DNA from: Phoronis australis
Taxonomy: Eukaryota; Phoronida; Phoronidae
Length of the DNA stretch: 64,000 nucleotides
Direction of reading: 5' to 3'
NCBI GenBank assembly: GCA_002633005.1
Contig: NMRA01000439.1
Span: 319,376 to 383,375 of the forward strand
Within the stretch, counting starts at the first letter, position 1. Each line of letters opens with the position of its first letter. The position numbers and the translations under genes were made by a program. Positions 1-10,639 of the stretch are shown one piece after another. The notes under the pieces are model-generated. The model was given only the letters and a program-made list of their open reading frames with translations, did not search any database and was not told where the DNA came from.

Positions 1-3000
1 CTAACTCATTAGGTTAACCTTTTGTAGGGAATTTTAAGAGGAAAACGTGCCAACCAGTGAATCTGAGCGGCACGCCCCGTGCATGGTTAAAGTATCAGCC
101 GTGGGTGTAAACAAGTGAATAAGTGTGAATGCGTATTGTGCGGCATCTCGCGGTACGCTAGATATTTTTTATCCAATACGCATGTCTAACTTTGCAGTGA
201 CTTACAGGGGCCCGGGCTTTTGATAACCCGACTCTGATGCCTGTTATTCAGTGTAGAAAACTGGTTCCCAAAAATGCTGGCCACCTGCAGGTGACTATTA
301 CAGGCATGTTGATATATCCCACATACTGAGTGTCACTATGTAACAAAAGGTAGGATGTTCATCTCGTGACCAATGGACCCTAAGCTAGGACACTGAGGAC
401 GCCACAGAATGCATCTGAAAACAATCTCTAGAATTACGTACAGCGGAAAGCAAGGTCACATTCTTCATACTAAAGATGCGAACCCCTAATCAACAACCAT
501 GTTTATACAAGGTTGATAATTTCGATGTCATATCGCTGATTTATTCTGCTATTGTAGTCCCGTGAAGGCTTGTTATCGTATAGTCCTAACTTCAATCGGA
601 AATTCCGAATCCGGAGTGTTCCCTCCTTCACTGAGCATGCGTGGCAAGCCACTAATTAGACCAAAGGCCACTTTGGAAGGGTTGAATTATATTATTAGTG
701 GCCGAAAGTGTAACCGAGACTTACAATGGGGTTGCAAACGTCTGGAAAATCTATCGCATGGTAGATATTTCGAATCCTCAGCGAGATGCTCCGTGTGAAG
801 TTGTAGCGAATAATCCCCGAAACTGCTAGAAAGCGCGGCGTTGTCAAAGGTTGTGACGCCTCGGTATTCCTATCGCTGCGTTCGTGGTGTGAAAGACAAA
901 TTAACCTGACACAACAGTCGCGCGCTTCGGCCGTGGACCTTAGATCCACTGTGCTCTTCCTGTAACCATGTGAGAGGAGCAACTTCATTTTTTCCGTGTG
1001 ACTAGATACTTCTTCAAGCATTTGAAATTCGAAAAGTCCCCGCTACACATTTTTTTTTTCTAAAAACATTATTCATCAAGAGGTAGTATTGTATGCTGCC
1101 TCTTCATACAGTTCAAGCTTAGAAATTGAGACGGTTTTCAAGGTTATATTCATTAACATATCTGATGATGAAAAACGAAACTTAAACTGTGAAAGTCTTC
1201 ACCCGCCCCCCGCCTCCGTGCTAACCAATTCTTTCATAAATTTGGGTGTCATTCCAAGGTGTGTTCATGCGGAGGGTCAAAAGTTTTCTGCTAGTCGTCT
1301 ATTAATTCCTGTAGCAAAACTTTTACATTCACCAATAACCCAAATTCTTATCATGTTTGTTGAAACAAAAGCATCTACCCTGAGAACCAATAGATGTGTG
1401 GAAAATATTCAACCATGGCGGTTTTACGGGATTTGGAATCAAATCGTTCACACTGGCTGCATCCTGTCTCATAGAGACCAATTATAAGTCCTTCACCTTA
1501 TCCATAAGCCGAAAGATGTCAAAGGCGAAACAAGATTAATACTAGTGCAGCCTCTGGGGGCTCGGCGGGGTCATGAACCCTGGTCTTCATTAACAAGCTC
1601 CCCCAGTCAAAACATGTTTAAGGTTGCGTAGAACCTTATCGACTTGTCAGCGTAATTAGTCAAATATATACAAAACCATAGATTTTAACTCACTAAAAGT
1701 ACATATTTTCTGGAAACAGAAAGCCTGTAGAAATTGATTTGTTGACTTTATACCAATCTGGTTTTAGTTGGATCACGTGACTACGTCTTTTCAGTAAATT
1801 TACCAAAAGCGAAAGGTACATTCATAGCAAAACAATGGTATCAATAACATGAACAAATTTTATTTGATACAAATGTACAAAATGAAATCTCAAAAACTCT
1901 GTAACAGTTTTCTTTATTATTATTTGGTTTTCGTTTTATGCCAAAGTTGATTTGTTTCCTGAAAATCATAAAAGTCCTATTGTTGATAGCCCTTTATGCG
2001 AAATTGGAAAAACACAATTCTTAACAGTTTTTAGATCAGTATTTGAAAGATTCACATGAATCAGATCTGCCATTTTGCCAAATTTGGGGGTCGTTTTTCA
2101 AAGGTCCTACATAACCTTTAATTGCACGCACCCTTGTTCATTGATAAACCATCAATCCCATGATTCTTGAGCCCTTATCTTCTTAAACCCGACCTCTTAG
2201 ACACTGATTACGCTTATATGTAGACTAACATATCCAAAGACGACAGTCCAGGGAAATTCTAAGGAACACGTTGAAAAGGAATGGCTGACCAGCAGACGAC
2301 GGTGCTTCATGCTGGTGACCTCACCGGCAGACGACTGAGGAACTTTAAGACAGGCTTGGTTTTATCTTCGTTCTTTGTTCTGGTAATGAAAAAATACGAA
2401 ACGAAGCAAATTTTGAAACGTGAACCCCTAGACATATGAAACGTTGACGACGCATTGAGCTTTCTCATAGGTAGACGCAGGTGGACAACGTATGATGCAA
2501 CATTTCATTGTTTTTTCAGATGTGTTTGCATAAATATTCACGAAGTATTTCTCTAAAGCTACAATAAACTCCCTTTCGGTCAAAAAAGAACTTTTAGTTT
2601 AGGCTACTTATCGTTACTAAAACCTAATTCAATCTGTCCCTTACTAAGATTAGGAGTCATTTCTAAGCTTAGGATTAGCTGATAGTTCGTTATTGTTTGA
2701 GATCATGCAGAGAATGACCTGCCGGGTCAACACAACCTTGTCTAAATTACTCTTAAGCAATAACAAACTTTCAGCTATTCCCAAGCCGAGATTATAATTG
2801 AGGACATCAAATAAATTGAGATCAACGTCGTATTAGTAACTGGCGTTAATTGAAAGTTAGGTTTTCGAAGTTTAACATCGGCTTGTAGAATTGGTTGACA
2901 ACTGAGAGTCCTCGCCATTAGCACTGTCACGTGATAAGCTTTAGAAACTGGAAGGCACGTTTAACTAAAAACGGATACCTCTTAACCTAGGTCACATGCT

Positions 3001-3060
3001 TAGTTGACTGGAATGTAGTATCATTGAGATGAAATAGCGTTTATCAGAGGGAACATATTC
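1..3060. other. intergenic, no gene recognised
   Basis: I see no domain, RNA gene or clear repeat here. The longest open frame (1089-1487, +) resembles no family I know and has no splice or promoter context, so I treat it as chance. Confidence 0.5.
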
Positions 3061-3061
3061 T

Positions 3062-3290
3062 TCATCTTTTTATTTCTCTTGTTGCTCCTCTTCCTCTATC
3101 TTCTTTTCCTTAAATCCGTTTTCTTTCTCCTCACTTTCTATTCCTCTTCCATTCCTCTTTCTCTTCCTTTTTCGCTTTTTTATTCCCTTCTTCCTCCGTT
3201 TCTTCTTCTCCTTTCTCTTTTTCTTCGTTATCTTCTTCTCGCTCTTCTTCTCCTCCTTTTCTATTTCTTCGTCTTCTTCCCGAACAAACG
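3062..3290. repeat. long polypyrimidine/polypurine tract
   Basis: About 230 bases on the + strand are almost only C and T, mainly TTC, TCC and CTT runs. Open frames arise on both strands, Lys/Glu-rich on the minus and Leu/Phe/Ser-rich on the plus. They are compositional artefacts, not genes. Such a strand-asymmetric tract could form triplex or other non-B DNA (inference). Confidence 0.85.
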
Positions 3291-3504
3291 CCAATCGGCG
3301 GACAACTTAGCCAGTTGATGACCACATGCAGCCCACGGAAACCATCCACAAAGATAATGCCTATAGCATAATGATCCGATTATGAACAATCTCATGCAGT
3401 GTGTACCTTGTATGTGTGCTGAGTCCCGAGGGAAAATGTCCAACAGCACGTACTGGAAGTGGTTCCATGTCCTTTCAAAACTTTAATGGATTACAAGTAT
3501 TTAG

Positions 3505-3735
3505 CAAAGTACATTGGCGGATCTAGAAAGTAGTGCGAGTGCCCCAACTACACTTTTCGATTATGTTGTATACGTAAGCCCCAAAAACGGCATATTGGCG
3601 GATCTAGATAGTAGTAAGAGTGACACAACTGCTCTTTTTGAGAAAGACGTATACGCAGGCCCTGAAAACGGCACATTGACGTTCTTTTCTGGTCGTATTC
3701 GAAAGCAGGGAACTTCTACTGCCTATAAACTGTGA
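3505..3735 (+). CDS. small ORF with in-frame 27-residue tandem repeat (unassigned)
   Basis: The open frame runs from about 3505 to a stop at 3733-3735. It contains two tandem units of exactly 81 bp (from 3514 and from 3595) and the start of a third at 3676. The units read roughly L-A-D-L-[ED]-S-S-x-S-x-x-T-x-L-F-x-x-x-V-Y-x-x-P-x-N-G. The two copies differ at several codons but keep the frame and the core residues. There is no ATG at the head, and a possible splice acceptor (TTTAG) ends at 3504, so this may be a terminal exon or a fragment of a repeat protein. I do not recognise the family. Confidence 0.3.
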   Translation, partial: QSTLADLESSASAPTTLFDYVVYVSPKNGILADLDSSKSDTTALFEKDVYAGPENGTLTFFSGRIRKQGTSTAYKL

Positions 3736-3839
3736 TAAGTGTAAAGTTTAAAACTGTGGGCAAATGGCCCTGTGAGTTTTGAAAATAAACTTTTTGGTTG
3801 TTATGCGCCCACATACTTATATGTGGTCGAATATTGCGG

Positions 3840-5480
3840 CGTACGTCGTCCGGTGTCCGGGCGTCCGTCGTCCAGCGTCTGGCGTCCGCAGCAGTAGCTC
3901 CTAAACTCCTCGCAGGATCTTGATGAGATTTGGCAGATGTGTTCCTATGAAGCTGATGACGGACGACGATGAACGTTGGACCTCTCCGACTACCGGTGTA
4001 ACCCCGAGGGGCAATTTTAGCTTTTTACACTTACCTCTGTATCTTCGGAGGTTCTCAACGGATTTTCATAAAATTTGTCAGGTTGGCATCTATTAGTGAC
4101 ATGATGTCATACTACCGTTTTCGGACGGATTCGAGGTACCTTGCGCCACCTAGTGGCCATTTTTACTGTCTTCGAGTCTGTTTTTGGCGTCCACCCTTCT
4201 ATCAATGAAACCGCTCAAGGAAGATTGTGAAGAGGACCGGGCTGACGATGATTTTCCGCGATTTCGACTACTGTGGTGCCCTCTATATAGTGGTAGTTTT
4301 TTTTTGCGTCCATGTCTGTATCTCGTCCTAAACCGTTTGTAGAATCTTTACTAAATTTAGCAAGTGTATTTATATGATGTTGACAACGGACGATGAAAAC
4401 AGGCACATATGTTCTTACTGTCAAGAGGGCAGCTGGCAATGATTTTCCGACGACTTCGACTACTGTGGTACCTCCTAGTGGCAGGTTTGTTTGTTTTGCG
4501 CCCAATAGATTTTTATTGAATATTGCTGGTGTATTTATATGAAGTTAACAACAGAGGACGACGATTTTCGGACGGATCAGACTACAGATAGTAATTTTAG
4601 TTTCTTACGTTCATCTCTGTATCTTCAAAGCAATCAACGTTTGTCGACAGATTTTTATAAAATTTGGCAGATTGGCATGTAATAGAGAGATGACATTATA
4701 ATTCGGTTTTCGCTTGACTTGGAGGCATTTTGCGTCACGTAGTGTCCATTTTTACTGTTTTCGAGTCTGTTTTTGGCATCTGCCCCTCTTTCAGCCAAAG
4801 CACTATGAGAATGATTGTGCAAATTGGCAAGTATGTTTCTAATGTAAAGAGGACGACTGACGATGATTTTCTTACGACCTCGACATCTTTGGCACCTCCT
4901 AGTGTCATTTTTCTTTTACGCTCATGGCTGTATTTCCTAAAACCTTTGCAGGATCTTTATTAAATTTAGCAAGTGTATTTATATGAATTTGACAACAAAC
5001 GACGACGACTTTCGGATGGACCGGACTACCAGTGTGCTCCCTAGTGGCAATTTTAATGTATCTTCAAAGGTCCCCAACGGATTTAGTATTAGTGAGCTGA
5101 TGCTATCCTTCGGTGTTCAGTTTGATTCGTGGTATTTTGCGGCACCTAGAGGCCATTTTTACTGTTTTCGAGTCTTGATATTTGGCGTCTGCCCCTCTGT
5201 AAACCAAACCACTCTAAGGATGGCTGGGGACATTGGCATGTATGTTCCTAATGTGAAGAGGAAGTCTGATGATGATTTTCCGACGCCTCTTAATGGCAGT
5301 TATGTTTTTTTCGCCTATAGCCCCCTAGTGGCAATTTCATTTTTCTCGTTTTCGTCGATTTCGCAGAAGTTCTTTTACGGATTTTTATGAAATTTTGCAA
5401 ATAGCTTTGATGACAAATACCAATTTTCGGATGTATTCGACGTATTTTGCGTCATCTAATGGCCATTTCTATGTTCCAAA
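3840..5480. repeat. diverged tandem array, unit about 415-450 bp
   Basis: Several word groups recur in the same order. TTCGGACGGA-like words occur near 4119, 4567, 5010 and 5425. GCCATTTTTACTGTTTTCGAGTCT-like words occur near 4155, 4745 and 5150, and GTGTATTTATATGA near 4364, 4531 and 4973. The anchors give intervals of about 448, 443 and 415 bp, so about 3.5 degenerate copies are present. The open frames inside it (4730-4963, 4983-5390) are parts of the repeat. It lies just upstream of the transporter exons and may hide a first exon. Confidence 0.75.
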
Positions 5481-5676
5481 TAAACACCCCTAGAAGCACA
5501 CCACGGTTAGCGGTGCATTTCAGCGCTCCGCGTAGCTGTTGTTTTGTTTTTGTTGTTTGTTGTTGTATCGTTTAAAATGGGATTTTAGCTGCGATTTCAC
5601 GGATGTGGCACAACAAACAGGTTTTGGAAAAAGTGAAACAGTTTAATAACACATAGGCATCTATTGTTTTTTGCAG

Positions 5677-5757
5677 GGACTAGCCATTAACATAACGGGA
5701 ACCACCATCTTTGACCTGAGCACGCGCTCGCGTGTTGACATCTCCGGAGTTTCACAA
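5677..5757 (+). CDS. exon of the MFSD4/NAGLT1-like gene (27 codons)
   Basis: An 81-base exon between TTTTTTGCAG and GTAAGG, phase 0 at both ends. It reads G-L-A-I-N-I-T-G-T-T-I-F-D-L-S-T-R-S and ends G-V-S-Q, which joins the L-L-S-L-A-S of the next exon. It matches the family layout after TM1 and is too short to stand out as an open frame. Confidence 0.8.
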
Positions 5758-8654
5758 GTAAGGACTTGTGGTTTCTAGTTGCTTACCTTGGTCACATGAT
5801 ATTGCAATGATTGTGCTACTTGTGTCCTTGTATTGTATCTTTTGAATTTATCTTTTTTAAAACTATGGGGAGCCTTCTGAAATGCTAACTTTCACGCGTC
5901 ATTTTAGTTAGAAATATACTCGCTATAAAAGCAGCACCTATATGGAAATGAGGCCCTGTGCAATGATGATAAACGACACACAGAATTCCATGGTAGACGA
6001 TCTTTTGATTTGGACGTTTGTCGTAGACATATGGTTCGGTAATATGCCTGAGACGTATAGAGAATCATTTTGCTGTTTTATTTAACGCCTTGCAGTTTTG
6101 CGTGTGTCAAAAAACGAGAACTTGTAAAGAATGAGTCGATTTAGTCAGTTCTTATGTTTGCAGCAACCACAAGCCACAAAGGCATTTCTCAATAGATAGA
6201 GGGGTATACTGATGCTTTTCGGCTCAAAATCAACCAGTCGGAATGTTGAATGTTATCTCGTTCGGTTAACCGATGAGAAACCGTGTAGCACCGGGAAAGG
6301 GTGCTCGAGAGCTAAAGTTTCATGGAGCTGAAATGGCGAGTTTTCTCTCGTAATTCAACATTCAATTATATAATCACTCATGAAGCTGCGGTCATTTTGC
6401 TCGTGATCCGCTGTTTCCAATACTTTTTCCCTAGCGTAATCATTACGTAATAACCTTGCGTGTCAACTTGCAAAACAAGCCCAAGCGGCCGCAACCTAGA
6501 CGATGGTCGTCAGCATCGTCTTTTTATTTTTTTTAACTTGAATAAAATCCAGGCCTCAAAAGTTTATCTAGCATGAGGTTGGCGGTAATTATGACACTGG
6601 TCTAAGACCTCATCTACCGATTTCTCTGCGCGCGCCCATAGTGTCGTCACGGTCTTTCAAGACACCAGTTGAATTCTTAACTTTCTTGCCATCTTCTTAA
6701 CCCCGAACAGGAAAAAAGGTAAAAAAAATCCACCGATAGCACTACAGCAAATGATGAAAGGCTTCTGCTAAGTTTATCTCATAAACGAAATTGTATTGTG
6801 ATAGGATTGCATTTTTCTTAAAAAAATCGCCATCATGTTCGCGCTTCAGAACTCCGGGCAATACATTGCATGGCACTAAATTGTAAGAACATTCATCTTT
6901 CACAACGCAAATCATTACCGTGTTTTCAGCTGTTGTCATTGGCCAGTATAGCTGCACTTCTCGCTGCCTTCGCATCCGGGTTACTCGTGGATAAATGGCC
7001 AGTCAACGACAATTTGATGTTGGTCGTTGCGTTGACTGTGGGAGCCGCGTCGTGTTTTGTCAAGCCACTAGAGGGCAGCCCACTTGTTCTAGGTGCTGGG
7101 TTTTGTCTTCAAGGAATTGCTCAAGGAATGCACATTACAAGTAAGTGAATGCTAAATAATGGCATAGAAAACATTTATTTTGCGTATATCGGCAGAAAAT
7201 AAATTTTCCTTCAGACAGGTTTTGTTTGTCTTTAAGGCTCTGATTGGCTGCAGGCTGATCTCGTGTGTACGTCATTAGAAACGTAATTAAGTGCACACAA
7301 CATAATTTTTTCTAATTTGTTTCAAAAGATCTTACTTCAATTGTTTGTGAATGTTATACATACGAACAGTGTAACCATGTTTTAAACTGAAAGAAAAATT
7401 TAAGAACGGTATGGCACGCTTCACGTTGGCATTCATGAAGTATGCGCTTGAAGTCTTACGAAAAAAATGACGTCTTGGTTACTTGAAAGAAAAGATTATG
7501 CGAATTCTAGAAGGGTTAAATATATGTTCGTATGAGCCGAGAGTCACATTTCAGACTAAATTGATTGTCTCTATAGTTTCTGTATCAAAAATGGAACAAT
7601 TTTTACAATTCTAGTTGGTGACGTGATGCAATTGACACTGTGGGGTGAATCGGCCAATCCGGTGTTGTTTGCTTCTCACATGACCTTCGCCGTCGGTTTG
7701 ATGGTGGCTCCCATATCCGCGAGTCCATTCATAGCGTCTTTGCCAACGACAGGAAATGAGACCACACCCAATATCACCAGTGACCGTGCAATTAATTCTA
7801 CAGAACAAAACTCCACAGAATCAAGAATTGAAATACCCTATGGCATCATCGGAGGACTGTACTTGATTCTGGCTGTCATGTTCACCGTTCTTCATTGCAG
7901 AAGGTCTTGCAGGGATTCAGAAATGAACTCTCCTAAAACTCATAAGTCAGAAAGGACTGGTTCTTTTAAAGAAAACGCTCAAGGGAATGTGTTATTTGGT
8001 GTTGCAATGTTAGTGTATATTGTTTTATTTTACACACTGCTTGTAGGGGCATATACACCCTTGCAGACATTCATTTTTACTTTTGCTGCCAAAAGTAACC
8101 TCGATTTCGACAAAACGGAAGCAGCATTGCTGGACTCCATGTATTCCTTCGCGCAAGTCCTTGGTCGAGCCTTATCCGCCTTAGTCCGTCTGAAGTCACC
8201 CATTCAACCAATTTTATTTATTTCTTCTTACGCTGTTCTGGGCTTCCTAATTCTACTAGTTTTCTACAGTCTCGAAGGAAAAGTGTATCTATGGTCGCTC
8301 AGTTTGTCTGTGTCGTTTTTCCTCGCTCCAATTTGGCCAGCGGGGATTGCATGGGTTGATCGCTACATGAAAGTCACCGGTTTTGTTGCGTCCATGTCTG
8401 GTATTGGTGGGTCTATTGGAACCTTCATCGTTCAACCACTGACTGGTTATTTAATACAAAATAGGGGACCTATTTACTTGATGTACATAGTGCTGGTGTC
8501 TGTAGCGGGCTTGTGTGCTCTGTTGATTGCCATGCAGGTTACCGGATGCATCGTCGGGGACAGGTATAAAAAGTCTAGGAAGATGACGACAGCTAAAAAA
8601 GCACTGGACGTCAACGGAAACGTGTGGACAGTGAGTGAAGAAACGAAATTATGA
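5677..8654 (+). CDS. MFSD4/NAGLT1-like major facilitator (sugar transporter family), 5' end missing
   Basis: Three exons join in frame: 5677-5757, 6930-7140 and 7615-8654. Introns are GT-AG (GTAAGG at 5758, TTTTCAG at 6929, GTAAGT at 7141, ATTCTAG at 7614). Exon 1 carries the G-x-T-x-F-D-L-S signature that follows TM1 of MFSD4-type proteins. Exon 2 carries A-S-G-L-L-V-D-K, the loop after TM2. The exon 2/3 junction rebuilds G-D-V-M-Q-L-x-L-W-G followed by a membrane helix starting A-S-H. Exon 3 has a predicted extracellular loop with four N-glycosylation sequons, a G-A-Y-T-P-x-Q-T-F segment, five or six more membrane spans and a short basic cytoplasmic tail ending at TGA 8652-8654. In animals the family includes the sodium-dependent glucose transporter 1 group; the substrate here is inferred only from family. 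The initiator exon was not found and may lie in or beyond the upstream repeat array. Confidence 0.85.
6930..7140 (+). CDS. exon of the MFSD4/NAGLT1-like gene (TM2-TM4 region)
   Basis: This 211-base exon starts after TTTTCAG and ends before GTAAGT, leaving one base of a split Ile codon. It encodes two to three hydrophobic spans with the loop A-S-G-L-L-V-D-K and the glycine-rich segment L-G-A-G-F-C-L-Q-G-I-A-Q-G-M-H. The upstream in-frame ATG at 6870 lies in the intron and is not the start. Confidence 0.8.
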
Positions 8655-8775
8655 GTATTAAACTATGCAATGGAAGAAATTGTTGTGTTGAGCGCTGGTT
8701 TCCATGTGGACAAGCATTTCCCTTTGCATAAACGGAAACAAGAGACGTTATGAAGTGCAAAGCTTGTGCTCTGTA

Positions 8776-9025
8776 TACAGGGGCTGCGTTTCGTAGAGCC
8801 AAGAAATTATCATACCCTTGGGGCAAAAAATCTTCGCTTATGTAACGGAAACAGTGAATTCAAACTCACAATTCAACATTTTGACCTCATCGACTAATCA
8901 ATTTACTGGCTGCCATTTTGGCAGACTTTACTAACCTCCCAATAATACTTGCGAAACACTCGCTTAATTTGGCGATGTCTTGCAAGTTTTTGCTTTTCTG
9001 CATGAAACTAGGCAAGGACGGCTCT
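8776..9025. repeat. dispersed MITE-like repeat, GCTGCGTTTCGTAG family
   Basis: It starts with GGGGCTGCGTTTCGTAG and contains CTGCCATTTTGGCAG and CTTGCGAAACACTCGC. The same words in the same order recur at 26466-26730. Related ends occur near 20868, 39870, 40985, 53690 and 63772. No ORF is present. Confidence 0.6.
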
Positions 9026-9030
9026 CCAGG

Positions 9031-9322
9031 CGTGCGTTCAGTAACGCTAGGACCTACGATAGGACCTAGCTAAAGTCACGTGTTCTCATTTAAAATAACA
9101 CGGCAATATCTCATGTAATCTCGCCAACTCTTGCTTTTTAGCGAGGTCCTAGCGTTACTGAACGGGAGGCAGCCTCCCGTTCAATAACGCTAGGACCTCA
9201 CTAAAAAGCAAGATTTCGCGAGATTACGTGAGATATTGCCATGTATTTTAACTGAGAACACGTGACTTTAGCTAGATTTTAGCTAAGTCCTAGCGTAGGT
9301 CCTAACCGTTACTGAACGTACG
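9031..9322. mobile_element. 292-bp foldback element with 5-bp target duplication
   Basis: This is an almost perfect palindrome centred at 9171 in GGGAGGCAGCCTCCC. The arms (9031-9170 and 9172-9322) begin CGTGCGTTCAGTAACGC and end with the inverse GTTACTGAACGTACG. CCAGG lies directly outside both ends (9026-9030 and 9323-9327), a 5-bp target-site duplication. Each arm resembles the single-arm copies at 41446 and 42190, so the element looks like two head-to-head short transposons moved as one. There is no coding capacity. Confidence 0.85.
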
Positions 9323-9409
9323 CCAGGTCTCACAAGAACAATGCACTTCGGGCGTGCGGTCAGTAGACGCAAGATTAAACAAACGGACAATCGCCGCACA
9401 AGTAAAAAC

Positions 9410-9463
9410 GTTCATACTGATTCGACGTTTCGTCTAATCATTAGCCATCATCAGGCTATAAAC
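9410..9463 (-). ncRNA. hammerhead-ribozyme-like motif (copy 1)
   Basis: Minus strand, 5' to 3': a 7-bp outer stem GUUUAUA/UAUGAAC closes the motif. The core CUGAUGA (9448-9454) is followed by a short stem II with loop UGA and then GAAACGUC (9424-9431). The palindrome ACGU after GAA is what Penelope hammerheads use to form stem III in tandem dimers (known for the family). Against it: stem II has an extra U and a G-A mismatch at its base, and stem I next to the core is weak. It is probably decayed. Confidence 0.4.
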
Positions 9464-9937
9464 AATAAGACATCATCAAGTGTCGACATACCAGTCAGGT
9501 TACTTCGGTGAAATGAGTGTAGCAAGAAATACAGGGCATTGTAATCGGTCATTGCCACAGCTGTAAAGTCACTGAGCTCTGCGTGTTATTCAGAGAACCA
9601 GCAGCATGCTGGTCCTGCATGGCCAATGACTTTTTATTGTACAGTAATTCCTGGATAGGTTCTCTACCTATATACTGACTGAATTGGCTTGGTGCTTGTT
9701 GCTAACACAATGCTTGTAGACGTTGCTTTTGTCTGAGGTGTGATGTTATCTCACTCTGTCACAATAGGCTTCTCTGTGTGAGTCCGATGTAGAATTCCTT
9801 ACAGTTATCACATTCAATCTTATAAAATGCATGTTGGCTCTGTTTCGGTATACTTGCAGACTTCCTATTGTGTGATACATTCNGCGGTCAGTAGACGCAA
9901 GATTAAACAAACGGACAATCGCCGCACAAATAAAAAC

Positions 9938-9991
9938 GTTCATACTGATTCGACGTTTCGTCTAATCATTAGCCATCATCAGGCTATAAAC
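9938..9991 (-). ncRNA. hammerhead-ribozyme-like motif (copy 2)
   Basis: The same sequence as the motif at 9410-9463, 528 bp away in the second tandem copy. The two cores in tandem could pair their ACGU palindromes as a dimer, if the duplication is real. Confidence 0.4.
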
Positions 9992-10639
9992 AATAAGACA
10001 TCATCAAGTGTCGACATACCAGTCAGGTTACTTCGGTGAAATGACTGTAGCAAGAAATACAGGGCATTGTAATCGGTATTGCCACAGCTGTAAAGTCACT
10101 GAGCTCTGCGTGTTATTCAGAGAACCAGCAGCATGCTGGTCCTGCATGGCCAATGACTTTTTATTGTACAGTAATTCCTGGATAGGTTCTCTACCTATAT
10201 ACTGACTGAATTGGCTTGGTGCTTGTTGCTAACACAATGCTTGTAGACGTTGCTTTTGTCTGAGGTGTGATGTTATCTCACTCTGTCACAATAGGCTTCT
10301 CTGTGTGAGTCCGATGTAGAATTCCTTACAGTTATCACATTCAATCTTATAAAATGCATGTTGGCTCTGTTTCGGTATACTTGCAGACTTCCTATTGTGT
10401 GATACATTCACACTCTGTGCTTGTTTGCCCCTCTACCTGATGTTTATTTCGCTTCGTTTCACCTATTACCTGATGACGAGACATGTCGTCTCGAAATACA
10501 GCAACTATATTAACTTGTTTGTACTTTATATCTCTTGGTGTTTTGCTTCATAACTGCAAGCCCGAAGAAATGAGATTGAATAGAGACTACGAGCAAGTAT
10601 ATATTAAGCTGTCTAACAAAAAGTACAGTCGAAACTGCG

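Larger units (their letters stand above)
9356..10409 (-). mobile_element. tandemly duplicated Penelope-like element 3' end
   Basis: Two nearly identical copies, 9356-9882 and 9884-10409, are separated by a single N at 9883. I saw only three differences: G/A near 9402, G/C near 9518, and a C deletion in the second copy near 10079. On the minus strand each copy contains F-Y-K-I-E-C-x-x-C-K-E-F-Y-I-G-L-T-x-R (about 9768-9836 and 10295-10364), the head of a Penelope GIY-YIG endonuclease. The rest of that domain is broken by stops. A hammerhead-like motif follows on the minus strand. Either this is the tandem pseudo-LTR layout typical of Penelope elements, or an assembly join duplicated one copy. 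Confidence 0.7.

Noticed and set aside
1089-1487. 132-codon open frame on the + strand
   Set aside because: No recognisable motif, biased composition, no promoter or splice context. Length is within chance for 64 kb.
3070-3349. Lys/Glu-rich frames on the minus strand of the polypyrimidine tract
   Set aside because: Pure consequence of GAA/AAG-rich composition; frames are open on both strands.
4983-5390. 135-codon frame inside the tandem array
   Set aside because: It lies in the repeat, and sister units are not open in the same frame.
6870-6929. In-frame ATG before exon 2 of the transporter
   Set aside because: The codons do not match the family and a TTTTCAG acceptor separates them from the conserved part.
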